A stretch of DNA of 38,159 bases. It comes from a virus. Positions 14,626-22,659 of this stretch are shown in pieces. Within the stretch, counting starts at the first letter, position 1, and each line of letters opens with the position of its first letter. The translations under genes were made by a program, and so were the position numbers. The stretch covers positions 1 through 38,159 of IMG/VR virus record IMGVR_UViG_3300033149_001184. One strand, written 5' to 3'. The notes beneath the pieces were generated by a model. It worked only from the letters and a program-made list of their open reading frames with translations. It was not told the DNA's origin and did no database searches.

Positions 14626-15228
14626 CTACGCGGTAGTTTTTCTCTCTGCGGCTTTCCCGCCAGGTCCAGAATCGCCAGTAGAATTCGCGGGCGGTGAGTT
14701 GCCAGAGTTGGTCAGTGGAGAGGCCGATGATGTTTGCTGTTCTGAGGACTGGGAGCCAACGATCTCGGCGAGCTGCGTCTGCACCTCGTTCATCAGCGTC
14801 CCCATTTTCGCCCGCACCAATTTCGCCCCCATCCTGAGTAGCGCGAAAGGGTCTTCTGCTTCAGCCGCCCCCTTCAGCTCTTCTCCGAGTTCCTTCAACT
14901 CCTCTTCCGTAATCTCGACATTCTGGAGGGCGGCCATCACCCGGACCCGCAACTCGGCATCATCCCCGCGAATCTTGAGATTATCCAGGTCGCTGATCTG
15001 CAGGTCCGGGTTTGCGTGGAGTTGCCCCGCCCAAAGCACCGCCCGCCATAGAGCCGCATCGAAGGGGCCGGCAATTCCATTGATAGCCGTGGAGATATCC
15101 TCTATCCCCGCCTCCTTCTGTAGCGCTATCTGTGCGCCGAGAGGGAAAAAGAGCAGAACTTTCTCACCGTTGAGTTCAACCGTGACGCCGCCGCGCACCT
15201 CAGCCTGAGCCTCTTCCGCTGGAGTCAT
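14626..15228 (-). CDS. Tail assembly chaperone (G-like), 200 aa
   Basis: Located between the tail tube genes and the tape measure, as G-type chaperones are. The N-terminal half is folded (GGVTVELNGEKVLLFFPLGAQIALQKEAGI, acidic helices with EITEEELKELGEEL) and the last 45 residues are a low-complexity Ser/Gly/Pro tail. The tail overlaps a conserved-looking T frame, so the in-frame protein is the short form and the frameshifted GT the long form. The ATG at 15228 lies in TAATG with the preceding stop. Confidence 0.75.
   Translation of the reverse strand: MTPAEEAQAEVRGGVTVELNGEKVLLFFPLGAQIALQKEAGIEDISTAINGIAGPFDAALWRAVLWAGQLHANPDLQISDLDNLKIRGDDAELRVRVMAALQNVEITEEELKELGEELKGAAEAEDPFALLRMGAKLVRAKMGTLMNEVQTQLAEIVGSQSSEQQTSSASPLTNSGNSPPANSTGDSGPGGKAAERKTTA
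14845..14851 (-). other. CCCTTTC slippery heptamer for -1 frameshift
   Basis: On the minus strand the frame-zero codons GAC CCT TTC give C CCT TTC, a perfect X XXY YYZ heptamer. Slipping by -1 enters the T frame only a few codons after its last in-frame stop and keeps it open to 14288. No other perfect heptamer was seen in the overlap. Confidence 0.55.
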
Positions 15229-15587
15229 TAGAGCTGCCCCGCGAACTTAATCAGACAGACGGTGACGCTCGATGTGCCTGAGAATGTCAGGTTCACCCGG
15301 TTACTGTCCTCAGCGTTTCGGAACCGCTCCGGCGTCAAGTCTATCGCCGTCACCTTGCCATCAGTACAGGTGATTACCTCATCATGGTCCTCCGGAGTCA
15401 CGGAGAACGCGCACGATTTTGGGTTGTCGATGGTCACTGTGATATCGCCGCCGCTGTCATTATTTACCAGCAATGTCTGCTTGCTGTCCCACGTGCAATA
15501 CATCGATGCCGCTGCGGCCTCATAGGCGTCAGTGACATTGACTCCCGTGTCGAAGTCAGCCGTATTGAGTGTCAGTGCCGTTGCCAT
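15228..15587 (-). CDS. Beta-rich tail or virion protein, 119 aa
   Basis: Strand-rich: TLLVNNDSGGDITVTIDNP, VTAIDLTPERFRN, VNLTFSGTSSVTVCLIKFAG. It lies between the tail tube gene and the chaperone. Similar proteins in other phages are virion-associated (tail tube decoration or stopper-like), but I do not recognise a specific family. The start at 15587 follows AAAGGGGGTGACAC. Confidence 0.65.
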   Translation of the reverse strand: MATALTLNTADFDTGVNVTDAYEAAAASMYCTWDSKQTLLVNNDSGGDITVTIDNPKSCAFSVTPEDHDEVITCTDGKVTAIDLTPERFRNAEDSNRVNLTFSGTSSVTVCLIKFAGQL

Positions 15588-15600
15588 GTGTCACCCCCTT

Positions 15601-15990
15601 TTACGCCTTAGTCAACGTGGAGGTGCCGTCGGCAGCCGCGCTGAAAACAAACACGTCGTTGTACGGCCCGCTGTATTCGACACTGGTTAGATGCGTAGAT
15701 CCGGTGTAGGTATTAGCGGCAGGCGTTGTCCATCTTGCCGCCATTGCCGCTTTGCCGTTCCACGCGGTCCAGAGTGCGCCGAAACCGGTGTCTGTCTCTT
15801 CGAGGCAGCCGCTCACTCGCAGACCCCAGGAAAAGATTCCTGCGATCAGCTCACGATTCTGGCTTGAATCCTTGTTTGTTACGTCGACTGGAGTGTGGTT
15901 CAGAACCAGCGCACCGTCGCGCTGACCTGCGATGGTGTCGTAACTGCCTCCAACACCCAGCTTCCAGTCTTCTGCGAGTACTTCCGCCAT
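15601..15990 (-). CDS. Major tail (tube) protein, 129 aa
   Basis: The position between the tail terminator and the chaperone genes, and a beta-sandwich-like sequence (YDTIAGQRDGALVLNHTPVDVTNKDS, FSWGLRVSGCLEETDTGFGALW, LTSVEYSGPYNDVFVFSAAA), fit the lambda V / TP901-1 tail tube family. It forms the stacked rings of the flexible tail. The ribosome site GAAGGAGAATTA lies next to the stop of the previous gene. Confidence 0.8.
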   Translation of the reverse strand: MAEVLAEDWKLGVGGSYDTIAGQRDGALVLNHTPVDVTNKDSSQNRELIAGIFSWGLRVSGCLEETDTGFGALWTAWNGKAAMAARWTTPAANTYTGSTHLTSVEYSGPYNDVFVFSAAADGTSTLTKA

Positions 15991-15992
15991 AA

Positions 15993-16394
15993 TTAATTCT
16001 CCTTCAATTCGAGCACGTATTCCAGCGTGCCGTGTTGGTAGATTTGCGTAGCGTCTTGCCCCGCCTCTTCTTCTATCGCCCGGATGCTCCCAAGTTGGCG
16101 CAGCCGCGTTGTGTGTCCGTTGATAGATAGCGTTCCGGTCAACTTAGAGGCGGCGTTTTCGAGTGTTGTGTAGAGCTCCCGGAAGCCCTGCTTCTTTGTC
16201 CAGGCGTCTACCGTGATGATTACCCGGCTGCCTGCGTGTGTCTTCGTTCGGGCGTCCGTGCTCTCCAGCATTCCCCACCGGACAAAGGGCGGCTCTTGGT
16301 CATCAGCGACAGTCTTGTAGACCGGCACTCCGCTCAGGTCCGCGCCAAGCACCTGCTCAAGCGCTGAGTAAACTTCGCTAAGTGCAATGCCCAT
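15993..16394 (-). CDS. Tail terminator protein (DUF3168-like), 133 aa
   Basis: Begins with SEVYSALEQVLGADLSGVPVYKTVADDQEPPFVRWG, the typical start of DUF3168/Gp17-like tail completion proteins. A strand VIITVDAWTKKQGFRELYTTLENA and a YQHGTLEYVLELKE end follow. It caps the tail tube at the neck. The ATG shares TAATG with the upstream gene's stop. Order connector, closure, gp10-like, terminator, tube is standard. Confidence 0.8.
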   Translation of the reverse strand: MGIALSEVYSALEQVLGADLSGVPVYKTVADDQEPPFVRWGMLESTDARTKTHAGSRVIITVDAWTKKQGFRELYTTLENAASKLTGTLSINGHTTRLRQLGSIRAIEEEAGQDATQIYQHGTLEYVLELKEN

Positions 16395-16780
16395 TAGAAT
16401 GGCCTCATGGCTTCTGCGATACGCCTCGAGTGAGCATCCGCCTCAGAGTCTACCGCAGGGCGGAGATAGGGTTGTGCCGGAGTTCTCATAGTTCCTTCTT
16501 CGACATGACGAGCATAAGGCGCATGAACATTGATTCGGCCTTCAATTTTCGCCCCTATAGGTAGTTCTGCAATAATTGATCTACGTAAGAAACCGGTCGG
16601 CTGCCCTGGACGCTTAATTTTTGCTATTGATTTACCAGGACCGGGAGCGTTCTTGACAGCCTTGTTGCGGATCGTCAGCGTAGTTTGAGCAACAGCTGTA
16701 CGAATGCGCATATGAGTCGTTCCGACAATACCGCGCACCGTTGCGCCCAGCTTCGAGACTCCGATGAGTTTCATGCCCAT
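16394..16780 (-). CDS. HK97 gp10-like neck protein, 128 aa
   Basis: Shows the gp10 pattern: an N-terminal helix (RTAVAQTTLTIRNKAVKNAPG), TGFLRRSI, and the conserved YARHVEEGTMRTPAQPYLRPAVDSEA near the C-terminus. It joins the head closure ring to the tail. Basic residues early suggest contacts with DNA or the portal vestibule. Its start shares TAATG with the preceding gene. Confidence 0.85.
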   Translation of the reverse strand: MGMKLIGVSKLGATVRGIVGTTHMRIRTAVAQTTLTIRNKAVKNAPGPGKSIAKIKRPGQPTGFLRRSIIAELPIGAKIEGRINVHAPYARHVEEGTMRTPAQPYLRPAVDSEADAHSRRIAEAMRPF

Positions 16781-17130
16781 TATGCTTTGTCCTCTGTCAC
16801 TTCCATCGCGGTAATCACGAGCACCCTTTGCCCTTCGTCAGGACAATATGGCTTGCCAACGAGTCGGAAAATCCTGCCGGTTCCCTCCAGTTGCATGTGT
16901 GTGAGCTTGGCGAAGTCGCTATCGCTCCGATACCGGATCGTGATCTTGTGCGAAATCGATGTGCCGAGGTGGCCGAATCGGTAGGCCTCATCTGCCCGTA
17001 GCGGTTGGACCTTCGCCCAGACCGTGTCGATAGGAGCCAAGGAAGTGTCTTCATCCGCCGTTACCTTCCGTAGCAGTATCAGCCGCCGATTAAGCTCTCC
17101 CGCCGCCAAGCTGGTTTTATCGATACTCAA
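16780..17130 (-). CDS. Head closure / head-tail joining protein, 116 aa
   Basis: Matches the Phage_H_T_join (SPP1 gp16-like) pattern: AGELNRRLILLRKVT, VWAKVQPLRADEAYRFGHLG, SISHKITIRYRSDSDFA, and RIFRLVGKPYCPDEGQRVLVITAMEV. It seals the portal after packaging and binds the tail. It overlaps the connector gene by ATGA. Confidence 0.85.
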   Translation of the reverse strand: MSIDKTSLAAGELNRRLILLRKVTADEDTSLAPIDTVWAKVQPLRADEAYRFGHLGTSISHKITIRYRSDSDFAKLTHMQLEGTGRIFRLVGKPYCPDEGQRVLVITAMEVTEDKA

Positions 17131-17708
17131 ACCAGAAAGTCTCCGCCGAATACGTAGTAGCCCTGAATCGTGTTGTAGGTCATATCGAGCGCTGCTTGAG
17201 GTATCTGTCCTTCGCGGTAGCGGTAGCGCACCGCAGCCCGTTCGATCATCGCGTGCCGGAGCGGAGCGGGAACATCTGTTGCATCATCGCCGTAGCCGCA
17301 GACGTAGGTAATTTCGACTCCGGCGTAGGGCCGGAAATCGGTAGGCCAAAGCGAAGACGTCTTCAGCGCCACCCGACCTGGCTCGATCACTGTATCTACG
17401 ATGTAGTTTGAGGCTTCAAATGTGGTCTCGTTTCCATCATCATCGATAGTCACGATACTGGTTACGCTCTGTAGCGGCGCGCCGGGCAGCTCGATGTAGT
17501 TCCTGACGAAGCCGTCAAGGACAAGCTTGCGGGTCTGAGTGATCAGCGCCCGTCCGGTCCAGTCCTCAACCTCACGGCGAACAGCCGTAATGAGCCTGTC
17601 GAGAAAGTCATCATCTGCGGAGGTGTCGATTTTGGCCGCCAGTTTGATATCCGCTTTGCTGATCGGTTCCGATGCGGCGTCGGTTACGAGCACGAATCCC
17701 CGTCTCAT
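17127..17708 (-). CDS. Head-tail connector (gp6 / gp8-like), 193 aa
   Basis: Shows the adaptor pattern: ISKADIKLAAKIDTSADDDFLDRLITAVRREVEDWTGRAL near the N-terminus, then IELPGAPLQSVTSIVTIDDDGNE and a helical C-terminus (LRHAMIERAAVRYRYREG). This is the HK97 gp6 / phiE125 gp8 class that rings the portal. ATGA overlap with the upstream gene. Confidence 0.85.
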   Translation of the reverse strand: MRRGFVLVTDAASEPISKADIKLAAKIDTSADDDFLDRLITAVRREVEDWTGRALITQTRKLVLDGFVRNYIELPGAPLQSVTSIVTIDDDGNETTFEASNYIVDTVIEPGRVALKTSSLWPTDFRPYAGVEITYVCGYGDDATDVPAPLRHAMIERAAVRYRYREGQIPQAALDMTYNTIQGYYVFGGDFLV

Positions 17709-17944
17709 TTGCTCTTGTCCTCCGTTGCCTTCAGGCGTTTATCTGCCACCCGGCGCTTGCGCTTGGTCTTCGGCTTGGCCTCTACTAGTCTAGCGAAACC
17801 CCGCCGCTCCAGTTCGCGGAAGTGCTCGACCTCGATGGTGAATTCCTGGCCCTCCTCGACCCTGACCAGGTCTGGAGGTGTAATCACGAGCCACCCGGTG
17901 TATGTCGCTACCGCCCTGACATAGTGTTTGATGTATTTGACCAT
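17705..17944 (-). CDS. Small head-module protein, 79 aa
   Basis: An N-terminal strand-rich stretch (VKYIKHYVRAVATYTGWLVITPPD) and a very basic C-terminus (KPKTKRKRRVADKRLK). It could bind DNA inside the head or act as a minor accessory. The start at 17944 uses TAATG with the preceding stop; an upstream in-frame ATG would overlap that gene heavily. Confidence 0.55.
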   Translation of the reverse strand: MVKYIKHYVRAVATYTGWLVITPPDLVRVEEGQEFTIEVEHFRELERRGFARLVEAKPKTKRKRRVADKRLKATEDKSK

Positions 17945-18231
17945 TAGCGCACCCAGTAGATGATTTCGGCCACCTTTGTCCCAGCCGTGCAAGCGAAATA
18001 GATAGGAAGAGCAGAGTCTCCGGCCAGCCCGCGGAATGTCAATGTATCGTTCGCCAGGACCGTGTAGTACGGCGCAGTCGGTATTGCGACCTTGCCGGTG
18101 ACGAAGGCGAAGCGGAACGCTGCCCCGTCGCGGAGGTGAATTGAGAACGCGAACGTGCCTACTGGTAGCGTAGTAGTGTATTCCGTATCTGCGCTTGTCA
18201 CCGCCACGTTAACTATAGTAGGATCGCGCAT
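17944..18231 (-). CDS. Beta-rich head-module protein, 95 aa
   Basis: Strand-rich sequence (TEYTTTLPVGTFAFSIHLRDGAAFRFAFVTG, YTVLANDTLTFRG, FACTAGTKVAEIIYWV). It looks like a small virion or decoration protein between capsid and connector genes. No named family. Confidence 0.6.
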   Translation of the reverse strand: MRDPTIVNVAVTSADTEYTTTLPVGTFAFSIHLRDGAAFRFAFVTGKVAIPTAPYYTVLANDTLTFRGLAGDSALPIYFACTAGTKVAEIIYWVR

Positions 18232-18234
18232 CGC

Positions 18235-18441
18235 CTAGCCTTTGCCCTTTTTCTTCTTGCCCTTTTTCGCCGCCTCTTTACGCGGCAGCTCCTCAGCCCA
18301 GCCGTTGTCGATGAAAACCTTCGCCAGGCTGGGGGGAACCGTCGCCAGCTCCCCCGCTTGGAACGCCCTAACGTCGGTTCCCATCGCATCGATAGCGCCG
18401 AGCTGCGTAGACAGCATCTTGACTGTTACCCATCGAGCCAT
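18235..18441 (-). CDS. Small basic-tailed head-module protein, 68 aa
   Basis: A short folded N-terminus (FQAGELATVPPSLAKVFIDNGWAEEL) resembles the short rho-N/LEM-like peptide domains seen in phage head modules, followed by a Lys-rich tail (KEAAKKGKKKKGKG). It may be a capsid-internal or DNA-contacting accessory. Ribosome site GGAGGTGCAAC. Confidence 0.55.
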   Translation of the reverse strand: MARWVTVKMLSTQLGAIDAMGTDVRAFQAGELATVPPSLAKVFIDNGWAEELPRKEAAKKGKKKKGKG

Positions 18442-18458
18442 GTTGCACCTCCAGTGTA

Positions 18459-18914
18459 TTAGCTAGCGGTGCCTGTAGTCGGCGTGATTCCGCTGGCCGG
18501 GTCATCGTGACGGGCGCGGCTGAGGATAGCGCTAACACCGACGTAGAGTGTGGCGTTGCCCGTGTCACTGGTTTCGGTGATTACCACCCGGATGTAGCGC
18601 TTCGAGCCGATGTAGCTGACCGTCTTGGTTATGGCGTCTTCGTCGTCGGCGTCCACCACCAGTGAGGCGTCAATGTCGCCGATCAGGTCTGCGGCTGCTA
18701 CAGCTGAGAAATTCGCGTCCGTAGTGTCGTCAGACTCCTCAACCGTAAACGTGAAGTAGTCGCCGCTGTCAAGATTCGCACCGGCCCCCATGTTCACCAC
18801 GAGCAGCGCAGCCTCGAAGCCCTGGAGATCAACGTATTTGCTCGTAGTCGTCGAGTTGATCTGCTGAGCGTCGAGCAAGTGAGCTTTCGCGGTTTTGTTC
18901 CATGCATCTCGCAT
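18459..18914 (-). CDS. Virion protein, putative head decoration, 151 aa
   Basis: Starts MRDAWNKTAKAHLLDAQQI and continues as a beta-sandwich-like, acidic sequence (YVDLQGFEAALLVVNMG, DYFTFTVEESDD, RYIRVVITETSDTGNATLYVGVSAIL). Similar proteins follow the major capsid gene in many siphoviruses, where they are thought to decorate the shell or sit at the neck. Ribosome site GGGAGAAACAAT. Confidence 0.6.
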   Translation of the reverse strand: MRDAWNKTAKAHLLDAQQINSTTTSKYVDLQGFEAALLVVNMGAGANLDSGDYFTFTVEESDDTTDANFSAVAAADLIGDIDASLVVDADDEDAITKTVSYIGSKRYIRVVITETSDTGNATLYVGVSAILSRARHDDPASGITPTTGTAS

Positions 18915-18928
18915 ATTGTTTCTCCCAA

Positions 18929-19459
18929 TTAAGCAAACGTGATAGCGCCGGAGACGGCCAGCTTGCCGTTCGGCAGAATCACCGCTAGATACCAGGTGCC
19001 GGTACTAGACTCTGTGATGTCGAGATCGATGTCGCCGTCGCTCTCAGACTGCAGGAGAAAGACCTTACCCGCAGTAATAGCGGCAATGACACTCCCGTCA
19101 GTTCCGATAGCCACACCGCCGTCAGGCGCAGTGGCGGTAACGCCGTCTCCGGCTGAGTCGTCAGAGAGATAGGCCAGCACCGCGCCGATAGCCGCAAGAT
19201 CGTTGCCGTCGCCGTCTTCGAGCTGGATACCGACGTTGATAACATCCCCAGCCTGGGAGCCAATAGTAAAGCTGGCAGCCTGTAGGCTCCCGTTCAGGAA
19301 ATTAAGCTCCGCAGCCGACGGCGTAACAGCAGTTCCGGCGATTTTCAGAGACGCCCCAGATTCGATATCCAGATCACCGCCGCTGGCAATGTCGAGGCTT
19401 CCGCCTACAACCATTCTGGAGCCGCCCTGCTCGTTGTAGTTTGACGTGTTGTGACTCAT
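18929..19459 (-). CDS. Head fiber / decoration-type protein, 176 aa
   Basis: The first 60 residues are a repeated GGSLDIASGGDLDIESGASLKIAG ladder followed by VTPSAAELNFLNG, a motif common in phage head-fiber proteins. Residues about 60-176 are a beta-rich domain. It lies directly after the major capsid gene with a strong AGGAGG site, as expected for an abundant virion protein. Confidence 0.7.
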   Translation of the reverse strand: MSHNTSNYNEQGGSRMVVGGSLDIASGGDLDIESGASLKIAGTAVTPSAAELNFLNGSLQAASFTIGSQAGDVINVGIQLEDGDGNDLAAIGAVLAYLSDDSAGDGVTATAPDGGVAIGTDGSVIAAITAGKVFLLQSESDGDIDLDITESSTGTWYLAVILPNGKLAVSGAITFA

Positions 19460-19471
19460 TGCGGCCTCCTT

Positions 19472-20749
19472 TTAGCTGGTAGCGATCTTGAGCTTGCGGA
19501 TCGCCTCAGCCTGAACTACCTGGCCGCCGACGCGCATCCAGCTCCAGAACCGCACGTTGCCGGAAGCAGCCTGAGTGATCTGATCCCGAAGCACTGCCAT
19601 GCCAGCCCGATCCACGATTTTATAGCCCCGGCGGAAGTCTCCAAGCGCAACAGGATAAGCATCAGATGCTACGGTCGGCATTGTCTCTGCCTCGACATAG
19701 GGTCTGCCGAGAACGGTAGGCGGTGCTGTCGCCAGCCCGGCTACCCACAGATAGTTGCCTTCGCCGTCCTTGAGCTTGCGCACGAGAGCTGTAGTCGCCC
19801 GCTCCCATACCCAGGTCGCGTTGGCGGAGTAGAGCGCCTTGAGGTCGTAGAGGATGGAGATTAAACCATCAGCCTGTAGCAACGAAGCGTGACCGTTGGC
19901 AGTGTAGGATATGTCGGCGTTCTGTAGGAAGCCTTCGGGCCGCGTGACCGCTGAGCCGTTGACGAAAGCCGCACCCTCAGCCGCTGCGAACTGCTCGGAG
20001 AACTCGGAGCTGATTTCAGCCTCCAGGTTGTAAGCGCTATCTTCCAGATTCCAGCGTGAGATATCGATCATGGCCGACATTTCGTGCGTCGGAATTACGG
20101 TCTTGCCCCAGGTCGTTCCGGTGGTTTCGCTCCGGGTTCCGGTCTCTGCCGTCCACGCGGCGCTGTGAGTGCCGGTCCGTTTCGGCTGCTCGAATGTCGA
20201 GGTGCCGATAGACTGGACGTTGGCGATTTGGCGGATCGGATCGATGTCTACCACATTCTTAATGATCTCGCTCGCCAGTGTGGGCGGCGCTGCGAGGTAT
20301 CCGCCGGTCGTGTCATCGCCGAGAGTCAGAGCCTTGAATTCCGGGTTCTCCGAGATAGCCTTCTGCAGCGTGTCCAGATCGATGCTGCGACCTAGAGCCG
20401 CAAAGGCCCTCTTCGCGCCACGAGGTAGGTGACCGTAACGCATCCAGCCCAGGAAAACCTGCTTCGCCAGTTCCGGGTCGCTTGCTATCGTCTTGGCTTC
20501 CTCTTCCGTGGCCTCCTTGGTGTCGGGAGCCGGAGCGCGCTTGAGCTGCAGTTCCAACTCGGCGATGCGGGCCTCCATCTTCTCCAGAGGCTCCGTAGTC
20601 GCAGGCACATGCTTACCGTCCTCTTCTCTGGACGGGTCTACCTCAAGCGCTTTGATGCGCTCCTGGAGACGGTCATTCTCGGCCTTGAACTGCTCGAACG
20701 TCCTGGCGATCTCCTCAATTTTCTCGATTACTGCGTTGTCAGTTGACAT
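19472..20749 (-). CDS. Major capsid protein (HK97 fold), 425 aa
   Basis: The N-terminal 75 residues form coiled coil (IEEIARTFEQFKAENDRLQERIKALE), the delta-domain scaffold that the adjacent protease would remove. The body has the HK97 pattern: TLGDDTTGGYLAAPPTLASEIIKN (about 140-163), IANVQSIGTSTFEQPKRTGT, PTHEMSAMIDISRWNLEDSAY, FVNGSAVTRPEGFLQ, then GRPYVEAETMPTVASDAYPVALGDFRRGYKIVDR near the C-terminus. It overlaps the protease gene by 11 bp. Confidence 0.92.
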   Translation of the reverse strand: MSTDNAVIEKIEEIARTFEQFKAENDRLQERIKALEVDPSREEDGKHVPATTEPLEKMEARIAELELQLKRAPAPDTKEATEEEAKTIASDPELAKQVFLGWMRYGHLPRGAKRAFAALGRSIDLDTLQKAISENPEFKALTLGDDTTGGYLAAPPTLASEIIKNVVDIDPIRQIANVQSIGTSTFEQPKRTGTHSAAWTAETGTRSETTGTTWGKTVIPTHEMSAMIDISRWNLEDSAYNLEAEISSEFSEQFAAAEGAAFVNGSAVTRPEGFLQNADISYTANGHASLLQADGLISILYDLKALYSANATWVWERATTALVRKLKDGEGNYLWVAGLATAPPTVLGRPYVEAETMPTVASDAYPVALGDFRRGYKIVDRAGMAVLRDQITQAASGNVRFWSWMRVGGQVVQAEAIRKLKIATS

Positions 20750-21851
20750 TAGCCTGTATCCTCTTTAGGTGGTCGTTAATGTCCCTTTGCAGGGACTCCA
20801 AACGCTCCAATGCGCTCATGGACTCGGCGTGTCGGGTGGTCTTCGAGACCGGCGCGACAGGTGACTTCCTGAGGATTTGCAGCGGTTCTATCGTCTGCTC
20901 GACTGCGCGAATAATCTCAGTGTCGAGCGCTTCTCCCTTTTGGATCGTTGTCTCTGCGATATCAGCCGTAGCGGCTAACAGCTCGTAGATTCCCAAGCCG
21001 GATTTGAACGGTGACTCCCGCCCCATCTTGCCGTAGTAGCGGGCGATGTGTGCCTTGGCCTTGGGTAGATCAGCATCCGGAATATTTACTCCGCCCCGGC
21101 CTCCGGCCAGCACGGAAGCAGCCGCGAATATCGCTCTTGGAACGGCTTTAAGTTGACCGTCTATCACGTCTGCTATCGGTAACTTATAGCTACCCAGCAA
21201 TCCGGGGGCGTCCTGGTTATACCAGACGAAGGCCCGGCGGTATCGCTTCCAGTCTATTTCGTTCCCGCCCGCCCAGGCTTGGACTCTCTTTTTAGCTGCC
21301 GCAGAATCCCAGCCCCGCCCCAACTCGGCCAACGCTAAATCCTGAAACGGCACGACAGATTTCAGGTCCACCGTGTATGTCGCTTCGTTCGCAGGCATGT
21401 CCACCGGTCCGCCCTCGAAATAGGCTAGCTCTATCAGGCGGCGTATGCCCGTCTCTTCATCTAGCTCGTGGCGGACGGTCCGGAACTGGAAGCTCCAGCC
21501 GTTGAGAATCTCTTCCTTCATCAGCTGGAGGGTTTCAGCGGCCTTCGGGACAGCCGGGCTGGTAGATATCCGCCCTTCGATCAGCAGGCCCGTTTTGTCG
21601 TGGACGTCCTCGCGTTCGCTTATCCCGATCAGCTCCTCATGATTCCGCATCACGGGGAACCCTTTGAAGTTCGGGCGCTTACGGGACTCCGTAATGGACT
21701 TGACGAATGCACCCGGTTCTACGATTTCGTTGTCGGAATCCACGTTGCCGTAGATAGAGACGTAGGCCGCGAATTTACCGGTGGACGTAGAGAGACTCTT
21801 CAGTTCGTACGGAAACGATTTGGTTTCCATGATCCGATCTGCTATCGGCAT
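20739..21851 (-). CDS. HK97-family prohead protease with C-terminal extension, 370 aa
   Basis: Residues 1-165 match the U35/HK97 prohead protease: FAAYVSIYGNVDSDNEIVEPGAF, VMRNHEELIGI with likely catalytic His71, and ILNGWSFQFR with likely Ser120. Residues about 185-290 are a second block often fused to such proteases (RRAFVWYNQDA, YKLPIADVIDGQLKAVPRAIFAAASVLAGGRGG, AKAHIARYYGKM). The C-terminus is helical and may act as scaffold. The start at 21851 has GAGGG upstream. It is first in the head operon behind the 21.9 kb promoter. Confidence 0.85.
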   Translation of the reverse strand: MPIADRIMETKSFPYELKSLSTSTGKFAAYVSIYGNVDSDNEIVEPGAFVKSITESRKRPNFKGFPVMRNHEELIGISEREDVHDKTGLLIEGRISTSPAVPKAAETLQLMKEEILNGWSFQFRTVRHELDEETGIRRLIELAYFEGGPVDMPANEATYTVDLKSVVPFQDLALAELGRGWDSAAAKKRVQAWAGGNEIDWKRYRRAFVWYNQDAPGLLGSYKLPIADVIDGQLKAVPRAIFAAASVLAGGRGGVNIPDADLPKAKAHIARYYGKMGRESPFKSGLGIYELLAATADIAETTIQKGEALDTEIIRAVEQTIEPLQILRKSPVAPVSKTTRHAESMSALERLESLQRDINDHLKRIQANVN

Positions 21852-21861
21852 CAGCGCCCTC

Positions 21862-21877
21862 GGTGAATTATTTCACC
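21862..21877. promoter_or_regulatory. Perfect 16-bp palindrome at the head promoter start site
   Basis: GGTGAA-TTAT-TTCACC, with exact 6-bp arms, lies at the predicted transcription start of the head operon. It could be an operator or a small hairpin at the 5' end of the message. Confidence 0.5.
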
Positions 21878-21880
21878 TCG

Positions 21881-21910
21881 AATATAGGCACAGGAAACCC
21901 ATCGTGTCAA
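21881..21910 (-). promoter_or_regulatory. Promoter of the capsid-tail operon
   Basis: TTGACA (21910-21905), an 18-bp spacer and TATATT (21886-21881) on the minus strand, about 30 bp upstream of the prohead protease start. It lacks the GCATAGYAT motif but is bracketed by two inverted repeats, suggesting a different control from the early promoters. Confidence 0.75.
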
Positions 21911-21918
21911 GTATTCAC

Positions 21919-21938
21919 GTGCATGGCAAGGTATGCAC
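21919..21938. promoter_or_regulatory. Inverted repeat upstream of the head promoter
   Basis: GTGCAT-8-ATGCAC, 6-bp arms, 8 bp upstream of the -35 box. A place where an activator would bind; the factor is unknown. Confidence 0.4.
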
Positions 21939-22090
21939 TAATAGGGTGCCGCGGTTGAGCAAAGCGGCACGAACGTGGAGTTCCAGCGTGTCTGCTCTAG
22001 TGCATCATTCCCATCAGCATCTACTAAGCCAAAAAAGACTAGCTTACTTCGGTAACGCCGTAATCTGATAAAAATAACCATGTATTTCAT
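21938..22090 (-). CDS. Small basic protein, 50 aa
   Basis: Begins MKYMVIFIRLRRYRSKLVFFGLVDADGND. GGAG from the end of the previous gene is 5 bp before the ATG. The hydrophobic/basic N-terminus could be membrane-associated. It ends just before the head promoter and has no recognised family. Confidence 0.5.
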   Translation of the reverse strand: MKYMVIFIRLRRYRSKLVFFGLVDADGNDALEQTRWNSTFVPLCSTAAPY

Positions 22091-22091
22091 T

Positions 22092-22616
22092 TCAACTCCA
22101 GGGTGTTTTCGAGGGCACGGCCCACTGCAATTTCGCGGCTAGCGTGCCGGGGCCAGTGCTGTCCACACAGAAATCAATAATAACATCATCGGCTGGCGTC
22201 TCGCCGATTAGAATGATAGCGTCACGATGCTTTTCATCGGCTGCGGCGTAGTCATGCCGTTCGCCCTGATCATTCACCCGCTCGATCCCAGGATAGTCCA
22301 AGGCCAAGGCGTCCCTGATCTTGCCGCAGGCAGTCTTCATTTCGGGGCGCTCCTCCTCAAGGAACTGTTCGCCGAATCTATAAATGACATATTGGTGAAG
22401 ATCAACCAAGCCTTGAGGGCCGTCTGGATAGAACGGCAGGCCGGAGCCGTTGCCCCCATGCTCGTCTTCCAACTCGATCATCCGGTCGTTCAGATCATCT
22501 ACCCTCTCTGCTAATTCAGAAATTATTCCGGATAACGAGAATATTGACCGCTCCAATTCCCTGGATCTTTTCCTCAGCCTACGCGCCAGTTCCAACGCTC
22601 TATCCGCTGTTGACAT
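22092..22616 (-). CDS. Hypothetical protein with N-terminal coiled coil, 174 aa
   Basis: Residues 1-55 form a coiled coil (LELARRLRKRSRELERSIFSL, AERVDDLNDRMIELEDE). A mixed domain follows (residues 60-174: YPDGPQGLVDLHQYVIYRFGEQFLEEERPEMK, HRDAIILIGETPADDVIIDFCVD). No family is recognised. The start at 22616 follows AAAGGAGACGTGAA; the long upstream in-frame extension would overlap the preceding gene and reads as noise. Confidence 0.65.
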   Translation of the reverse strand: MSTADRALELARRLRKRSRELERSIFSLSGIISELAERVDDLNDRMIELEDEHGGNGSGLPFYPDGPQGLVDLHQYVIYRFGEQFLEEERPEMKTACGKIRDALALDYPGIERVNDQGERHDYAAADEKHRDAIILIGETPADDVIIDFCVDSTGPGTLAAKLQWAVPSKTPWS

Positions 22617-22659
22617 TTCACGTCTCCTTTGCCATAATTGTTTAGTCCCCTTTCCAACC

